Source: UBA1543 sp964596375
GTDB taxonomy: Bacteria > Pseudomonadota > Zetaproteobacteria > Mariprofundales > Mariprofundaceae
Length of the DNA stretch: 64,000 nucleotides
NCBI GenBank assembly: GCA_964596375.1
Contig: CAZQTO010000001.1
Location: forward strand, 1 to 64,000
Direction of reading: 5' to 3'
Shown here: positions 53,203 to 61,699 of the stretch, piece after piece
Position numbering within the stretch: the first letter of the stretch is position 1
Layout: every line of letters starts with the position of its first letter
Program-made: the position numbers and the translations under genes
Notes under the pieces: model-generated
Databases searched by the model: none
Told to the model about the DNA's origin: nothing
The model's input: only the letters and a program-made list of their open reading frames with translations

Positions 53203-53889
53203 ATGAAGAACACAATTAAACAAATTTCCCTGATGGCTTTCGGAAGCGTCGCATGGTTGGTGTGTGCGGTTGCCTTGCCGATGAATCAGGCAACGGGTAC
53301 CGATGGCTTGATGGCCAAGGTGTCGAATCTTGTTATCACTCAGGCTTATGCTGAAGATGACAAATCCAAGTCCGATGATGAAGGAAAATCTGACGACAAG
53401 TCCAAGTCCGATGATGAGGACAAGTCCAAGGATAAAAGCTCTTCAAGTTCATCGAGCAGTTCTACAACGCTGGTTTGCAAAAGCAAAACCACGGTTGAGT
53501 CATGGTTTAGCGACAGTGAGTCCGAGGTCACGTCTGACGAGGGCAAGTCTAAGGATAGCGAGTCGAAGTCGGACGACGAGTCCAAGTCCGATGATTCAGC
53601 CAAATCCGACGATGAGTCCAAGTCCGATGACGACAAGTCGAAGGACAGCGAGTCCAAGTCCGATGACGACAAGTCGAAGGACAGCGAGTCCAAGTCTTCC
53701 GACAGTTCTACAATCCTCACCTCGCTCGACACCTGCAAAGTCCTCTTGCCTGGCGGCGGCACGGAAGATGGATACTGGGTTCCTGAGAATGTAAGTAATG
53801 GCGATGACCTGACTACTTACATTGATGGATCAGGCCCTACTACCCCTGACAGTTCGCTGGAGTCCTATCGCGAAATCCGCGGCGAATAA
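53203..53889 (+). CDS. Secreted Ser/Asp/Lys-repeat protein, paralogue 1
   Basis: A 228-residue protein with a strong ribosome site (AAGGAGG). The N-terminal hydrophobic stretch LMAFGSVAWLVCAVALP is followed by an unusual spacer and the possible cut QAYA-ED at residue 50. Residues about 52-168 are almost only Ser, Asp, Lys and Glu, with a 12-residue repeat DDDKSKDSESKS and a run of Ser. A C-terminal domain of about 55 residues (TCKVLLPGGGTEDGYWVPEN, ending ESYREIRGE) is shared with the next gene. No family recognised. The acidic repeat could bind metals or water; exported by inference. It sits directly after the minor pilins. Confidence 0.78.
   Translation: MKNTIKQISLMAFGSVAWLVCAVALPMNQATGTDGLMAKVSNLVITQAYAEDDKSKSDDEGKSDDKSKSDDEDKSKDKSSSSSSSSSTTLVCKSKTTVESWFSDSESEVTSDEGKSKDSESKSDDESKSDDSAKSDDESKSDDDKSKDSESKSDDDKSKDSESKSSDSSTILTSLDTCKVLLPGGGTEDGYWVPENVSNGDDLTTYIDGSGPTTPDSSLESYREIRGE
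53626..53697 (+). repeat. 36-base tandem repeat in the Ser/Asp/Lys gene
   Basis: Two adjacent copies of a 36-base unit starting GATGACGACAAGTCGAAGGA (53626-53661 and 53662-53697; the second is cut short by one changed base at the end). Each codes for DDDKSKDSESKS. Looser copies of the same words run from 53359 on. The unit keeps the frame, so copy number may change by recombination without breaking the protein. Confidence 0.9.
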
Positions 53890-53911
53890 ATACATTCACC
53901 GCAATCAGAGA

Positions 53912-53940
53912 GCACCCCGGGCAACCGGGGTGCTTTTTTT
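53912..53940 (+). terminator. Terminator after paralogue 1
   Basis: GCACCCCGG (53912-53920) and CCGGGGTGC (53925-53933) pair perfectly over a 4-base loop; TTTTTTT follows. The stem is almost the same as that after paralogue 2. Confidence 0.93.
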
Positions 53941-54110
53941 ATTGCTCTATGCCAAGGCAGAAAAAGTGGAAATTTGGTGTTCGGACGGGTAGTGATGTAT
54001 TTGTGAGTACGGACACATCTTCAATCCGGAAATGGAAGCTAACGTACATCATCATTGCAGGGCTGGGGCGCGAAAGATGGTACCGGTAGTGGCTAAACAA
54101 GGAGACGGAA

Positions 54111-54722
54111 ATGAACAAGACAAAAAAACACATTTTTTTCCTATTTTTCGGCAGCGCGGTATGGGCGCTTTGCTTTGCTGTACACCCTGGGAGTCAGCTG
54201 CAAGGCTTCGATAGCTTGCCGGGCATACAGATGAATATCGGTCAAGCTTATGCAGTAGACTTCAGCAATGATGAGCTGGTTTGCGTAGACAGGGAATCGG
54301 TGACAACCACGGTGGGATTTGACGTGAGCAATGACGATAAAATGTCTACAACCAGCACAGTGCTTTGCCATGTTTCGCATGGTAAAGGAGGCAAAGATCA
54401 TCAAACGCTGACCTTGCCGGACGTCGCAGTGTCCAAGCACATGGATAAGCATTCGGACGATCATCTGGGCTCATGCGGCGGTACCGAGGCACCTGACCCG
54501 ACCACATCAGTGGACACAGCGTGCATCGATTCCTTGCCGGGGTGTACGGCTCTGGGTGGAACGGCAACGAATGGTATCTGGGTTCCCGAGAGCGCGGTTA
54601 ATGCCGACGGCACAGTGAATGTAACCATGCTTGATGATTACTTCACACAAACATGCTCAAGCGGCGCCAGCGGTATCCCGGACAGCATGCATAGATCCTA
54701 CCGCGACATACATGGCAAATAA
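54111..54722 (+). CDS. Secreted protein, paralogue 2, Cys-rich
   Basis: A 203-residue protein related to the previous gene at both ends. The N-terminus has FFLFFGSAVWALCFAVHPGS, then a spacer and QAYAVD; compare FGSVAW-x2-CAVALP and QAYAED in paralogue 1. It lacks the Ser/Asp/Lys repeat and instead has a middle with several Cys (LVCVDRESV, VLCHVSHGKGGKD, GSCGG, TACIDSLPGC) and His. The C-terminus repeats the pattern IWVPES...PDSMHRSYRDIHGK. The function is unknown. The cysteines suggest disulfides or metal binding outside the cytoplasm. It has its own ribosome site (AAGGAGACGG) and terminator. Confidence 0.76.
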   Translation: MNKTKKHIFFLFFGSAVWALCFAVHPGSQLQGFDSLPGIQMNIGQAYAVDFSNDELVCVDRESVTTTVGFDVSNDDKMSTTSTVLCHVSHGKGGKDHQTLTLPDVAVSKHMDKHSDDHLGSCGGTEAPDPTTSVDTACIDSLPGCTALGGTATNGIWVPESAVNADGTVNVTMLDDYFTQTCSSGASGIPDSMHRSYRDIHGK

Positions 54723-54740
54723 TTTGCTTCCCCATCTGCT

Positions 54741-54771
54741 GAAGGGCACCCCGAAGAACCGGGGTGCCTTC
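54741..54771 (+). terminator. Terminator after paralogue 2
   Basis: GAAGGGCACCCC pairs with GGGGTGCCTTC with one bulged base and a loop of 8; TTCTC follows. The core GCACCCC/GGGGTGC is shared with the terminator at 53912, as if gene and terminator had been copied as one unit. Confidence 0.85.
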
Positions 54772-54846
54772 TTCTCATTAATTTCGTAGGTTTGGATTTT
54801 GCGCATGTATTGTCGGAAAACGCACGCTGATAACACGATACGAAAC

Positions 54847-54876
54847 TTGACCTTATTCCTTTATATAAGGTATGTT
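54847..54876 (+). promoter_or_regulatory. Likely sigma-70 promoter of pilMNOQ
   Basis: TTGACC (54847-54852) and TATGTT (54871-54876) are 18 bases apart, 43 bases before the pilM start. ACCTTAT-N6-ATAAGGT lies in the spacer as a perfect 7-base inverted repeat, a possible operator. Confidence 0.5.
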
Positions 54877-54918
54877 ACCATGCTCCGTGATAGCTTTGCA
54901 TAAAGAGAGAGGTGGAAG

Positions 54919-55989
54919 TTGAATCTGTTTAAACGCAAGTCGGATGTGTTGATTGCCGTGGATATCAGTTCCGCGGCGGTTAAGCTTGTCGAACTTGGTA
55001 AGGTGCGAGGTGGTTTTGAGTTGAAATCGATGGCAATCGTGCCATTGCCGCGCGATGTGATTGTCGAAAATGAGATTATTGACTCCATGACCGTCACGCA
55101 GGCGCTTGAGGATGCTGTGCGCATTGCCTCTCCGTCTTCCCTCGATGTCATTTTCGCCGTATCAGGTAACGCATTGATCATCAAAACAGTAACCATGCCG
55201 CTGATGACCGAACTTGAGCTTGAAGCATCCATCGAATTTGAGGCAGACCAGCATATTCCATACGATATGGAGGATGTGTACCTCGACTTCCAGATTTTGG
55301 GTGTGACTGACGATGGTGCGGAAATGGAAGTGGTGCTTGTTGCCTGCAAGCGCGATGTGATTGAGGCCTATCAGCAGGTGATTCAGGAAGCCGGGATGAC
55401 AGTCAAATGTGTTGATTGTGCAGTTTTTGCTTTGGAGAATGCTACTGAACTTCTGATGGGCAGTGTTCCTGACCTGGACGGAGATGAGGAGGCGGATGTA
55501 AGCGTCCATGCGCTGGCCAATATCGGCGCCAATTTCACCAATATCAATATTTTGCATGGTGGCCAGATGGCCTTTGTGCGTGATCAGTTCTTCGGTGGAA
55601 ATCAGTTGACCCAGGAGATTCAGGAAGCGCATGGGATTAGTTTTCAGGCTGCAGAGCAAATGAAATTGGATAATTTCTCTGGTATTGATGATGTCGCCAC
55701 TGAGAATTATTTCACAGCTTTGGCCGATGAACTTGTGCGTACGCTTGATTTTTATGCTGTTCGACATGCGGATTTCCCGGTAGAGAGTCTTTTTCTCAGT
55801 GGCGGCGGGGCTCTCGTTCCCGGCACTGCTGAACAGGTTGAACAGCGCCTGGGTATTGATACGAAGGTATTGAATCCTTTCTCAGTGATTAAATCCTCGC
55901 CCAAAAAGTTTGATGCAGACTATCTGAATAGAATCGGTCCGATGATGATGGTTCCTGTCGGGCTGGCATTGCGGAGCTTTGATAAATGA
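54919..55989 (+). CDS. pilM: Type IV pilus assembly ATPase-like protein PilM
   Basis: A 356-residue actin-fold protein that sits on the inner face of the membrane and binds the N-terminus of PilN. It starts at TTG after AGAGAGGTGG. The phosphate loop VLIAVDISSAAVKLVEL, FAVSGNALIIKTVTMP, EFEADQHIPYDMEDV and SLFLSGGGALVPGTAEQ are typical. Its stop overlaps the pilN start (ATGA). First gene of pilMNO-pilQ and preceded by a good promoter. Confidence 0.95.
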   Translation: MNLFKRKSDVLIAVDISSAAVKLVELGKVRGGFELKSMAIVPLPRDVIVENEIIDSMTVTQALEDAVRIASPSSLDVIFAVSGNALIIKTVTMPLMTELELEASIEFEADQHIPYDMEDVYLDFQILGVTDDGAEMEVVLVACKRDVIEAYQQVIQEAGMTVKCVDCAVFALENATELLMGSVPDLDGDEEADVSVHALANIGANFTNINILHGGQMAFVRDQFFGGNQLTQEIQEAHGISFQAAEQMKLDNFSGIDDVATENYFTALADELVRTLDFYAVRHADFPVESLFLSGGGALVPGTAEQVEQRLGIDTKVLNPFSVIKSSPKKFDADYLNRIGPMMMVPVGLALRSFDK

Positions 55990-56573
55990 TTCGTATTAAC
56001 CTTTTGCCCTATCGCGATGCACGCCGTCAAGGCCAGATTGTGCAATATATTCTGGTAGCCTTGGCTGCGCTTGCTCTAACGATCGTGCTTGTCCTTTCGT
56101 CCTATTCATGGTCAACCCTGCAGTTGAGCGATGCTGATGACCGCTTAAAGAACGTCCATGGAGAGAATCAGGCTCTAAAGATAAAGATTGGCGAACTGAG
56201 TAAGTTTAAAGAGGTTCAGGCCGAGGTTCAGAAGAAACTTGATCTTGTAGACACCCTGCAGCGCGGCCGGTTTCGTAGCCTTGAGTCCATACAGGGTCTC
56301 TCCGTGGCTATTCCGGAAAACGTATGGCTGACCGATGTGAAGGATGCTGGAGGTACCATCAGTATCAGTGGCTTGGGAGAGAGCAATCGTGCTGTGGCTG
56401 CATTTATGCGCGCCTTGGAGAATCAGCCGGTATTTTCCGGAGTGAATCTTAAATTAATCAAACGAGAGAGTAGGGGGAGCGTTGTCCTGCGCAGTTTTTC
56501 CCTGACCATGAATCGGATTGATCCACCGCTTGATACGAAGTCAGGCAAGCCTTCCGGAGGTGGTGCGCTATGA
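55986..56573 (+). CDS. pilN: Type IV pilus assembly protein PilN
   Basis: A 195-residue inner-membrane protein. The N-terminal MIRINLLPYRDARRQGQ is the conserved stretch that enters PilM; a membrane helix follows (about 22-42), then a periplasmic coiled coil and ferredoxin-like domain (NVWLTDVKDAGGTISISGLG). It pairs with PilO. Start and stop overlap its neighbours by four bases each. Full length. Confidence 0.95.
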   Translation: MIRINLLPYRDARRQGQIVQYILVALAALALTIVLVLSSYSWSTLQLSDADDRLKNVHGENQALKIKIGELSKFKEVQAEVQKKLDLVDTLQRGRFRSLESIQGLSVAIPENVWLTDVKDAGGTISISGLGESNRAVAAFMRALENQPVFSGVNLKLIKRESRGSVVLRSFSLTMNRIDPPLDTKSGKPSGGGAL

Positions 56574-57196
56574 AAGTAAACCTCCCGCAGCTTGATGTCT
56601 TGCGCCCGATTTTGGGTGTTCCGGTTTGGCAATGTGTTACAGGTCTTGTGTTGGTCGTGATGCTCTTGGTGGGCGGATATGTCTTTGCTGTCTGGATGCC
56701 CCTTGAGGATAAGATTGAGGGTGTCGAAAAATCCATCCTGAGTGAACAAAGAATCCTGCAGCGTAACCAACAGACCGCACGGGATTTGCCGCGTAAAAAG
56801 CTTCAGTTCGAAGAAATGAAGAAGCAACTCGAACTGGCCCGTAGCATGCTGCCCGAGAAATCGCAGATTCCCGATCTTCTTGATGGCGTCAGCCGCGCAG
56901 GCAAACATGCAGGTCTGGAGTTCAGCGCGTTCCTGCCATTGGCTGAAGTAAAGAAAGAACTTCATGCGGAGGTTCCTGTGTCGCTGAGTATGACCGGAAC
57001 CTTTCGTCAAATGGCTTTGTTTCTCAGTACCGTGGGTGAAATGCAGCGTATCGTGGAAATAAAGGGCCTGAGCTTTTCTGAAGGTGAGGGCGAGGAATTA
57101 AAGATGAATGGGCAGGCAATTACTTATCGCCTGCTGGACGACCAGGAAATAAAACAGGCTCAACAGAAACCAGCTGGTGGCGGCAGGAAGCGCTAG
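56570..57196 (+). CDS. pilO: Type IV pilus assembly protein PilO
   Basis: A 208-residue inner-membrane protein with a short cytoplasmic start, a membrane helix (about 25-45), a coiled coil (to about 85) and a ferredoxin-like periplasmic domain (ISRAGKHAGLEFSAFLP region; VSLSMTGTFRQMALFLSTVG). It forms heterodimers with PilN and links the platform to the secretin. The pilQ gene starts only 15 bases later; no pilP gene lies between them. Confidence 0.94.
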   Translation: MKVNLPQLDVLRPILGVPVWQCVTGLVLVVMLLVGGYVFAVWMPLEDKIEGVEKSILSEQRILQRNQQTARDLPRKKLQFEEMKKQLELARSMLPEKSQIPDLLDGVSRAGKHAGLEFSAFLPLAEVKKELHAEVPVSLSMTGTFRQMALFLSTVGEMQRIVEIKGLSFSEGEGEELKMNGQAITYRLLDDQEIKQAQQKPAGGGRKR

Positions 57197-57211
57197 GATG
57201 CTGGGAGGTGA

Positions 57212-59695
57212 ATGATGGATATCAAGATCAATTATAATCGATTAGGCGCCATCCGGCTTACGGCATTGCTTTTTGCCATGATGTTATTGTGGCCGGCAAA
57301 TTCGCAGGCCGCTCAGATCACGGCGATGACGCTTGAGAAGTCTCCTGCCGGAGATGTCATAAGTATCCAATCAGATGGCGAACTGGATTATCAGTCCTTT
57401 GATTTGTCCGCGCCACCTCGTCTTGTACTTACCTTTCCCAACAGCGTTTTCAGCAAAAAAGTGAAATCCATCAGCCATAACGAAGCAGGCGTAAAAAGCA
57501 TTTCCCCTTCAGCTTCCAAGGTTGGCGCACGGCTTGATATCAGCCTGAGCAAGGCGCTGAGCTATAAGGTGGAGCAGCAGGGGGATAAACTTCTCCTGCG
57601 TTTTTCCCCTGTTTCCGGGGCGAAAATGAAAGTGGTGCAGGATGTCGCTGTATTGAAGGATATCGAGATCAGTGATCAGGGTGCGTTGACCGAGGTGGTG
57701 GTCCGCGGGGAACATATGAATGCCAGTCATGATGCCTTTGTGACCAATCAGGGGCACACACTGATTATGGATTTTTGGGGCGCCACATCGCTACTTCCCA
57801 AAGAGCATTATGCAGTAGCTACTCAAAATGTGCAGAGCGTGACGGTCGGTGAAGCCAAGGGGCGGGTCCGGCTTGTGGTCAATCTGGTTCCCGGTGTAAG
57901 CGACAAACATCAAATTGATGCGACTGACGGACAGATGCTGGTACGTTTTGGCAGCGTAACACCAAAACGAAAAGCCGCTGAGGTTCAGGTCGAGAATGTG
58001 CTTTTCAAACCAAACGACCGGATTTCACAACTGGTGATTCGTACCAACGTCAACAATCCGATTATCAATTTGCATGAGGAAAAGGGCGCAGCCATTCTCG
58101 ATATAAACAAGGCGGATCTGGCCAAGGGACAGGAGCGTTCACAGGATATCAGAGAATTTCCGGGCCCGCTCAGCCAGATTGATGCATACAAGGCTGGCGA
58201 TAAGGTCCGCATTGTCGCCAGGCTGCGCGACAAGGTGGAAATCTCCAGCTTCCAGCAGGGCAATGTACTAACCGTAACCTTTGTGCCCAAGGACCTTGCA
58301 TCCGCCAAGCGTGGCGCGACGCAGGGGGCTGCGCTCGAATATACCGGACAAAAAGTGAGCTTCGATTATCAGGGTATCGATATTCGCAATGCGCTGCGTC
58401 TGATTGCCGAGATGAGCGATATGAACATCATCATGGGCGAAGATGTGCAAGGTAAGCTGACCATGCGTCTGGAAAACGTACCTTGGGATCAGGCGCTGGA
58501 TATCATCCTTGATTCTCAGAGTTTGGGTAAAGTAGTGCAGGGAAACGTGATGCGTATTGCACCCATATCTGTATTGGCTAAGGCCCAGCAGGAAAAGCTA
58601 GAGGCCAATCAGAATGCCTCAGAGCTGGCTCCACTGCTGACAGAATTTATTTCACTGAATTTTGCCAAGGCCAGTGATGTGAAAGCCATGCTGGAGACAG
58701 TGCAAGAGGCGGATACTGCGTCAAGCACCACAGGCACGGCAGCTCCGACGGCATCCCTGAGTTCAGCGGCAAGCAGTGGGATGCTTTCCGCACGCGGCAG
58801 CTTCGTAGTTGATGAGAGAACCAACACGCTAATTGTTAAAGACACGCAGGACTCGATTAACAGCATCAAGCGCCTGATTGCACGGGTCGACAGGCCTGTT
58901 AAACAGGTGATGATCGAGGCACGCATTGTTGAAGCCACCGATAATTTCACACGCGACCTGGGTGTTCGCTGGGGTGGACAGGTGGCAGGCAAGGGAGGCC
59001 GGGTGTCTACCCAGCTATCAAATTCTGCGGCAGGCGGCGTTGTTGGTGGTATTGGTGGTAATGCTCCACCCGGTGGATTCCTCGTCGATTTGCCTGCTGC
59101 TGTCGGTGCCGGAGCAGGTGGTCAAATCGGATTTGCAGTGGGCGCTCTTAATAATGCATTCAACCTGAATCTGGAGCTTTCTGCCGCAGAAGCAGACGAC
59201 AAGATCAAGATTATCTCCAATCCGCGCGTGGTGACTACCAATATGAAAAAAGCCACCATCAATCAGGGTACTCAAATCCCATTCACATCCACGAGCATTA
59301 ACGGCAGCACTACTGAGTTCAAGACAGCCAATTTAGGTCTTGAGGTAACACCACAGATTACTGCCGACAACCGCCTTATTTTGGTGGTTAAAGCCACCAA
59401 GGACTCCCCTGGCGCGGCAGCAGTAGCGGGTGGTCAACCTACGATCGACACCAAACAGGTTGAGACGGAAATCTTTATGAACAATGGTGAGACCATTGTT
59501 ATCGGTGGCATTTACACCCGTAACAACACCAATAACACGGCGGGTGTTCCATTCTTTTCAAAGATTCCGATATTGGGCTGGTTATTCAAAACGAATACCA
59601 AGACTGATAATAAGACAGAATTACTGATATTTATCACACCCACGATTCTTGATACTGCCCCCCATGGGAGCGGAGAGGTGGCTCAGGTTCGTTAA
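57212..59695 (+). CDS. pilQ: Type IV pilus secretin PilQ
   Basis: An 827-residue outer-membrane secretin. Signal peptide ends near SQAAQ (about 34). Two AMIN domains (about 36-125 and 155-245) bind peptidoglycan; the STN/N0 domain starts near VSFDYQGIDIRNALRLIAE; N1 and secretin domain contain FVVDERTNTLIVKDTQ, VMIEARIVEATDNFTRDLG and VTPQITADNRLILVV, ending PILGWLFKTNTKTDNKTELL. Length and order fit the PilQ family. A Gly/Ala-rich insert (about 575-625) forms the barrel lip. Two ATG codons lie at the start (57212 and 57215). Confidence 0.96.
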   Translation: MMDIKINYNRLGAIRLTALLFAMMLLWPANSQAAQITAMTLEKSPAGDVISIQSDGELDYQSFDLSAPPRLVLTFPNSVFSKKVKSISHNEAGVKSISPSASKVGARLDISLSKALSYKVEQQGDKLLLRFSPVSGAKMKVVQDVAVLKDIEISDQGALTEVVVRGEHMNASHDAFVTNQGHTLIMDFWGATSLLPKEHYAVATQNVQSVTVGEAKGRVRLVVNLVPGVSDKHQIDATDGQMLVRFGSVTPKRKAAEVQVENVLFKPNDRISQLVIRTNVNNPIINLHEEKGAAILDINKADLAKGQERSQDIREFPGPLSQIDAYKAGDKVRIVARLRDKVEISSFQQGNVLTVTFVPKDLASAKRGATQGAALEYTGQKVSFDYQGIDIRNALRLIAEMSDMNIIMGEDVQGKLTMRLENVPWDQALDIILDSQSLGKVVQGNVMRIAPISVLAKAQQEKLEANQNASELAPLLTEFISLNFAKASDVKAMLETVQEADTASSTTGTAAPTASLSSAASSGMLSARGSFVVDERTNTLIVKDTQDSINSIKRLIARVDRPVKQVMIEARIVEATDNFTRDLGVRWGGQVAGKGGRVSTQLSNSAAGGVVGGIGGNAPPGGFLVDLPAAVGAGAGGQIGFAVGALNNAFNLNLELSAAEADDKIKIISNPRVVTTNMKKATINQGTQIPFTSTSINGSTTEFKTANLGLEVTPQITADNRLILVVKATKDSPGAAAVAGGQPTIDTKQVETEIFMNNGETIVIGGIYTRNNTNNTAGVPFFSKIPILGWLFKTNTKTDNKTELLIFITPTILDTAPHGSGEVAQVR

Positions 59696-59712
59696 TTCGT
59701 ATCATTGGAAAC

Positions 59713-59753
59713 AGCCAGCTTCAGCATAAAAAGGCTGCGGCTGGCTTGTTTCT
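59713..59753 (+). terminator. Terminator of pilQ
   Basis: AGCCAGCTTCAGC and GCTGCGGCTGGCT form a 13-base stem with two mismatches, followed by TGTTTCTGTTG. It lies 18 bases past the pilQ stop and separates the pilus genes from aroB. Confidence 0.75.
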
Positions 59754-59783
59754 GTTGTCACCTGATTCTGTCACAATGCGCCG

Positions 59784-60905
59784 ATGAACATGCCCAAAGA
59801 TACTTCCATGAACAATCCTGAGCGCGTTTACCACGTTGATCTGGGGGATCGCTCTTACGATATCCATATTGAGCCGGGCTGCCTTGATGGGCTTGGCAAT
59901 GCCATGCGGAGTCTGTTTCCCGTTGCCGGGCGCTGCCTGATTGTCAGTAATGAGGTGGTAGCACCTCTTTATCTTGAACGGGTACAGCAATCGCTACAGG
60001 CATCAGGCTGGGATACTACGACGTGCATACTCGACGATGGCGAACGCAACAAAACCATTGCTTCATGGAATGGCATCCTCGATGCCTTGATGCTGGCGAA
60101 ACTGTCGCGCGGCGAGCCTGTGGTGGCGCTCGGTGGCGGCGTGGTCGGCGATATGACCGGTTTTGCTGCAGCCAGCTACCGGCGTGGCATTCCCTATGTG
60201 CAGGTGCCGACGACTCTGCTGGCACAGGTGGATTCCAGCGTGGGCGGCAAGACCGCCATCAATCACCCGCATGGCAAGAATATGATTGGCGCTTTCTATC
60301 AGCCCGCACTGGTATGGATCGACCCACAGGTATTAAGCACGCTTGCACCGCGTGAGTTGCGTGCCGGTATTGCCGAGTTGATCAAATACGGACTGATCCG
60401 CGATGCGGATTTTTTCACTTACCTGAATCAGCACATGCAATCATTGCTTGCACTCGAGCCCGATGCGGTTGCCAAAGTGATTTACACATCATGCCGTCAC
60501 AAGGCGGAAGTGGTGATGGCCGACGAAACAGAACAGGGCGTTAGGGCATTGCTCAATCTGGGCCACACCTTTGGTCATGCCATTGAATCGATGACACATT
60601 ATACGCAATACCTGCATGGCGAGGCGGTGGCTCTTGGAACGCTGATGGCGTCCAGACTCTCCGCTCAGCTTGGCCATATGCCGGCAAATGTGGAGCAGCG
60701 CATTCGGGAGCTTTATGAGCGCTGTGGCCTACCAGTGGATATTCCAGTGTTTTCCGCAGATGCCTGGCTGGATGCGATGGGACACGACAAGAAGAATGTC
60801 GGCAGGCGCATTCGTTTTGTCTTGCTCAAACAGATCGGTGAGGCCTTTGTTGCCGAGGATGTGGATGAACAATCTGTCCGCGAACTGATTGCCTCCTTTT
60901 CCTGA
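59784..60905 (+). CDS. aroB: 3-dehydroquinate synthase
   Basis: A 373-residue NAD- and Zn-dependent enzyme that makes 3-dehydroquinate from DAHP in the shikimate pathway. VALGGGVVGDMTGFAAASY is the nucleotide loop; VPTTLLAQVDSSVGGKTAIN and HGKNMIGAFYQP bind substrate; LLNLGHTFGHAIES carries metal ligands. The first ATG (59784) and one at 59808 are both possible; the sequence YHVDLGDRSYDI begins after the second. In many proteobacteria aroK lies between pilQ and aroB; here it is absent. A terminator sits in front. Confidence 0.95.
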   Translation: MNMPKDTSMNNPERVYHVDLGDRSYDIHIEPGCLDGLGNAMRSLFPVAGRCLIVSNEVVAPLYLERVQQSLQASGWDTTTCILDDGERNKTIASWNGILDALMLAKLSRGEPVVALGGGVVGDMTGFAAASYRRGIPYVQVPTTLLAQVDSSVGGKTAINHPHGKNMIGAFYQPALVWIDPQVLSTLAPRELRAGIAELIKYGLIRDADFFTYLNQHMQSLLALEPDAVAKVIYTSCRHKAEVVMADETEQGVRALLNLGHTFGHAIESMTHYTQYLHGEAVALGTLMASRLSAQLGHMPANVEQRIRELYERCGLPVDIPVFSADAWLDAMGHDKKNVGRRIRFVLLKQIGEAFVAEDVDEQSVRELIASFS

Positions 60906-60913
60906 GAAAGGAT

Positions 60914-60941
60914 AAAAAAACGGCCCGGACATAGCCGGGCC
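60914..60941 (-). terminator. Terminator between aroB and the Bax-inhibitor-1 gene
   Basis: GGCCCGG (60922-60928) and CCGGGCC (60935-60941) with a 6-base loop. On the - strand a GTTTTTTTATC tail follows, so it ends the - strand gene; it also follows aroB and may work both ways. Confidence 0.85.
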
Positions 60942-60965
60942 ATTCATAAGACATCGTTTTGAAAT

Positions 60966-61625
60966 TCAGTCGTCGTTTAACATGCCGAACATGGCAAGCA
61001 CATGCTGGAAGAGCAGGAACACATCCAGATACAGGGTGAGGGCTGCCGCGATGTATTCCTCATTTGGATAGTCGCGCAGAATGTTGGAAGTGTCATACAG
61101 GATGAAGGCCGAGAACAGCAGGATACCCATACCGGAAATGCCTAGCGCCATCAGCGGCGATTCAAAGAAGAAATAATTGGACAAGCCCAACACGATGATT
61201 GAGATCAGGCCAACCCAGACAAATCCTTTCAGGAAGGAAAAGTCACGTCTGGAAATGAATGTGTATGCAGTCAACGACACAAAGGCCACCGCCGTGGTCA
61301 TGAAGGCCTGGGTAACCAGCATTGGGGACCTTGCGGCGACAATGCCGACCAGCGGAGCGATGGCCATGCCGGTGATGCCACCAAAAGCGAGCAGAGCAGC
61401 AAGGTTCAGGCCTGCAATATGACGCACGGCTTGCACTGCAAAGATTCCGCCTATCATGACAAATAACATCATAAACGGATGCTCATAGGGGAAGGCGAGG
61501 CCCATCGACATAAAGGCACCGATACTGCCTGCGGCAATACACAGGGCCAGCATGCCGTAGGTTTTGCCGAGAAATGAAATGCGTGAATCGACCAGTTGGG
61601 TGGATGTCATACCTATTTGGTTCAT
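60966..61625 (-). CDS. Bax inhibitor-1 / YccA-family membrane protein
   Basis: A 219-residue protein with seven membrane helices. The start FLGKTYGMLALCIAAGSIGA, the middle GGITGMAIAPLVGIVAARSP and the end ILYDTSNILRDYPNEEYIAAAL are typical of the YccA/YbhL family (UPF0005); DTSNI with conserved Asp and the later ALTLYLDVFLLFQHVLA complete the core. Bacterial members leak calcium or guard FtsH; exact role unknown. Its terminator is shared with aroB. Confidence 0.93.
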   Translation of the reverse strand: MNQIGMTSTQLVDSRISFLGKTYGMLALCIAAGSIGAFMSMGLAFPYEHPFMMLFVMIGGIFAVQAVRHIAGLNLAALLAFGGITGMAIAPLVGIVAARSPMLVTQAFMTTAVAFVSLTAYTFISRRDFSFLKGFVWVGLISIIVLGLSNYFFFESPLMALGISGMGILLFSAFILYDTSNILRDYPNEEYIAAALTLYLDVFLLFQHVLAMFGMLNDD

Positions 61626-61699
61626 GGATACCTCCGAGAATGTATTGCAGCGTAATGTAGGGATGCATGCGGACGGGTCAAGCGGGGACTGCCCTTGAT

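Noticed and set aside
53359..53700. Possible CRISPR array
   Set aside because: The 36-base units are adjacent without unique spacers and code for protein in frame; no cas genes.
53346..53762. 138-residue Ser/Leu/Asp repeat frame on the - strand
   Set aside because: It is the mirror of the Ser/Asp/Lys repeat; repeats keep all frames open. No start signal or export segment.
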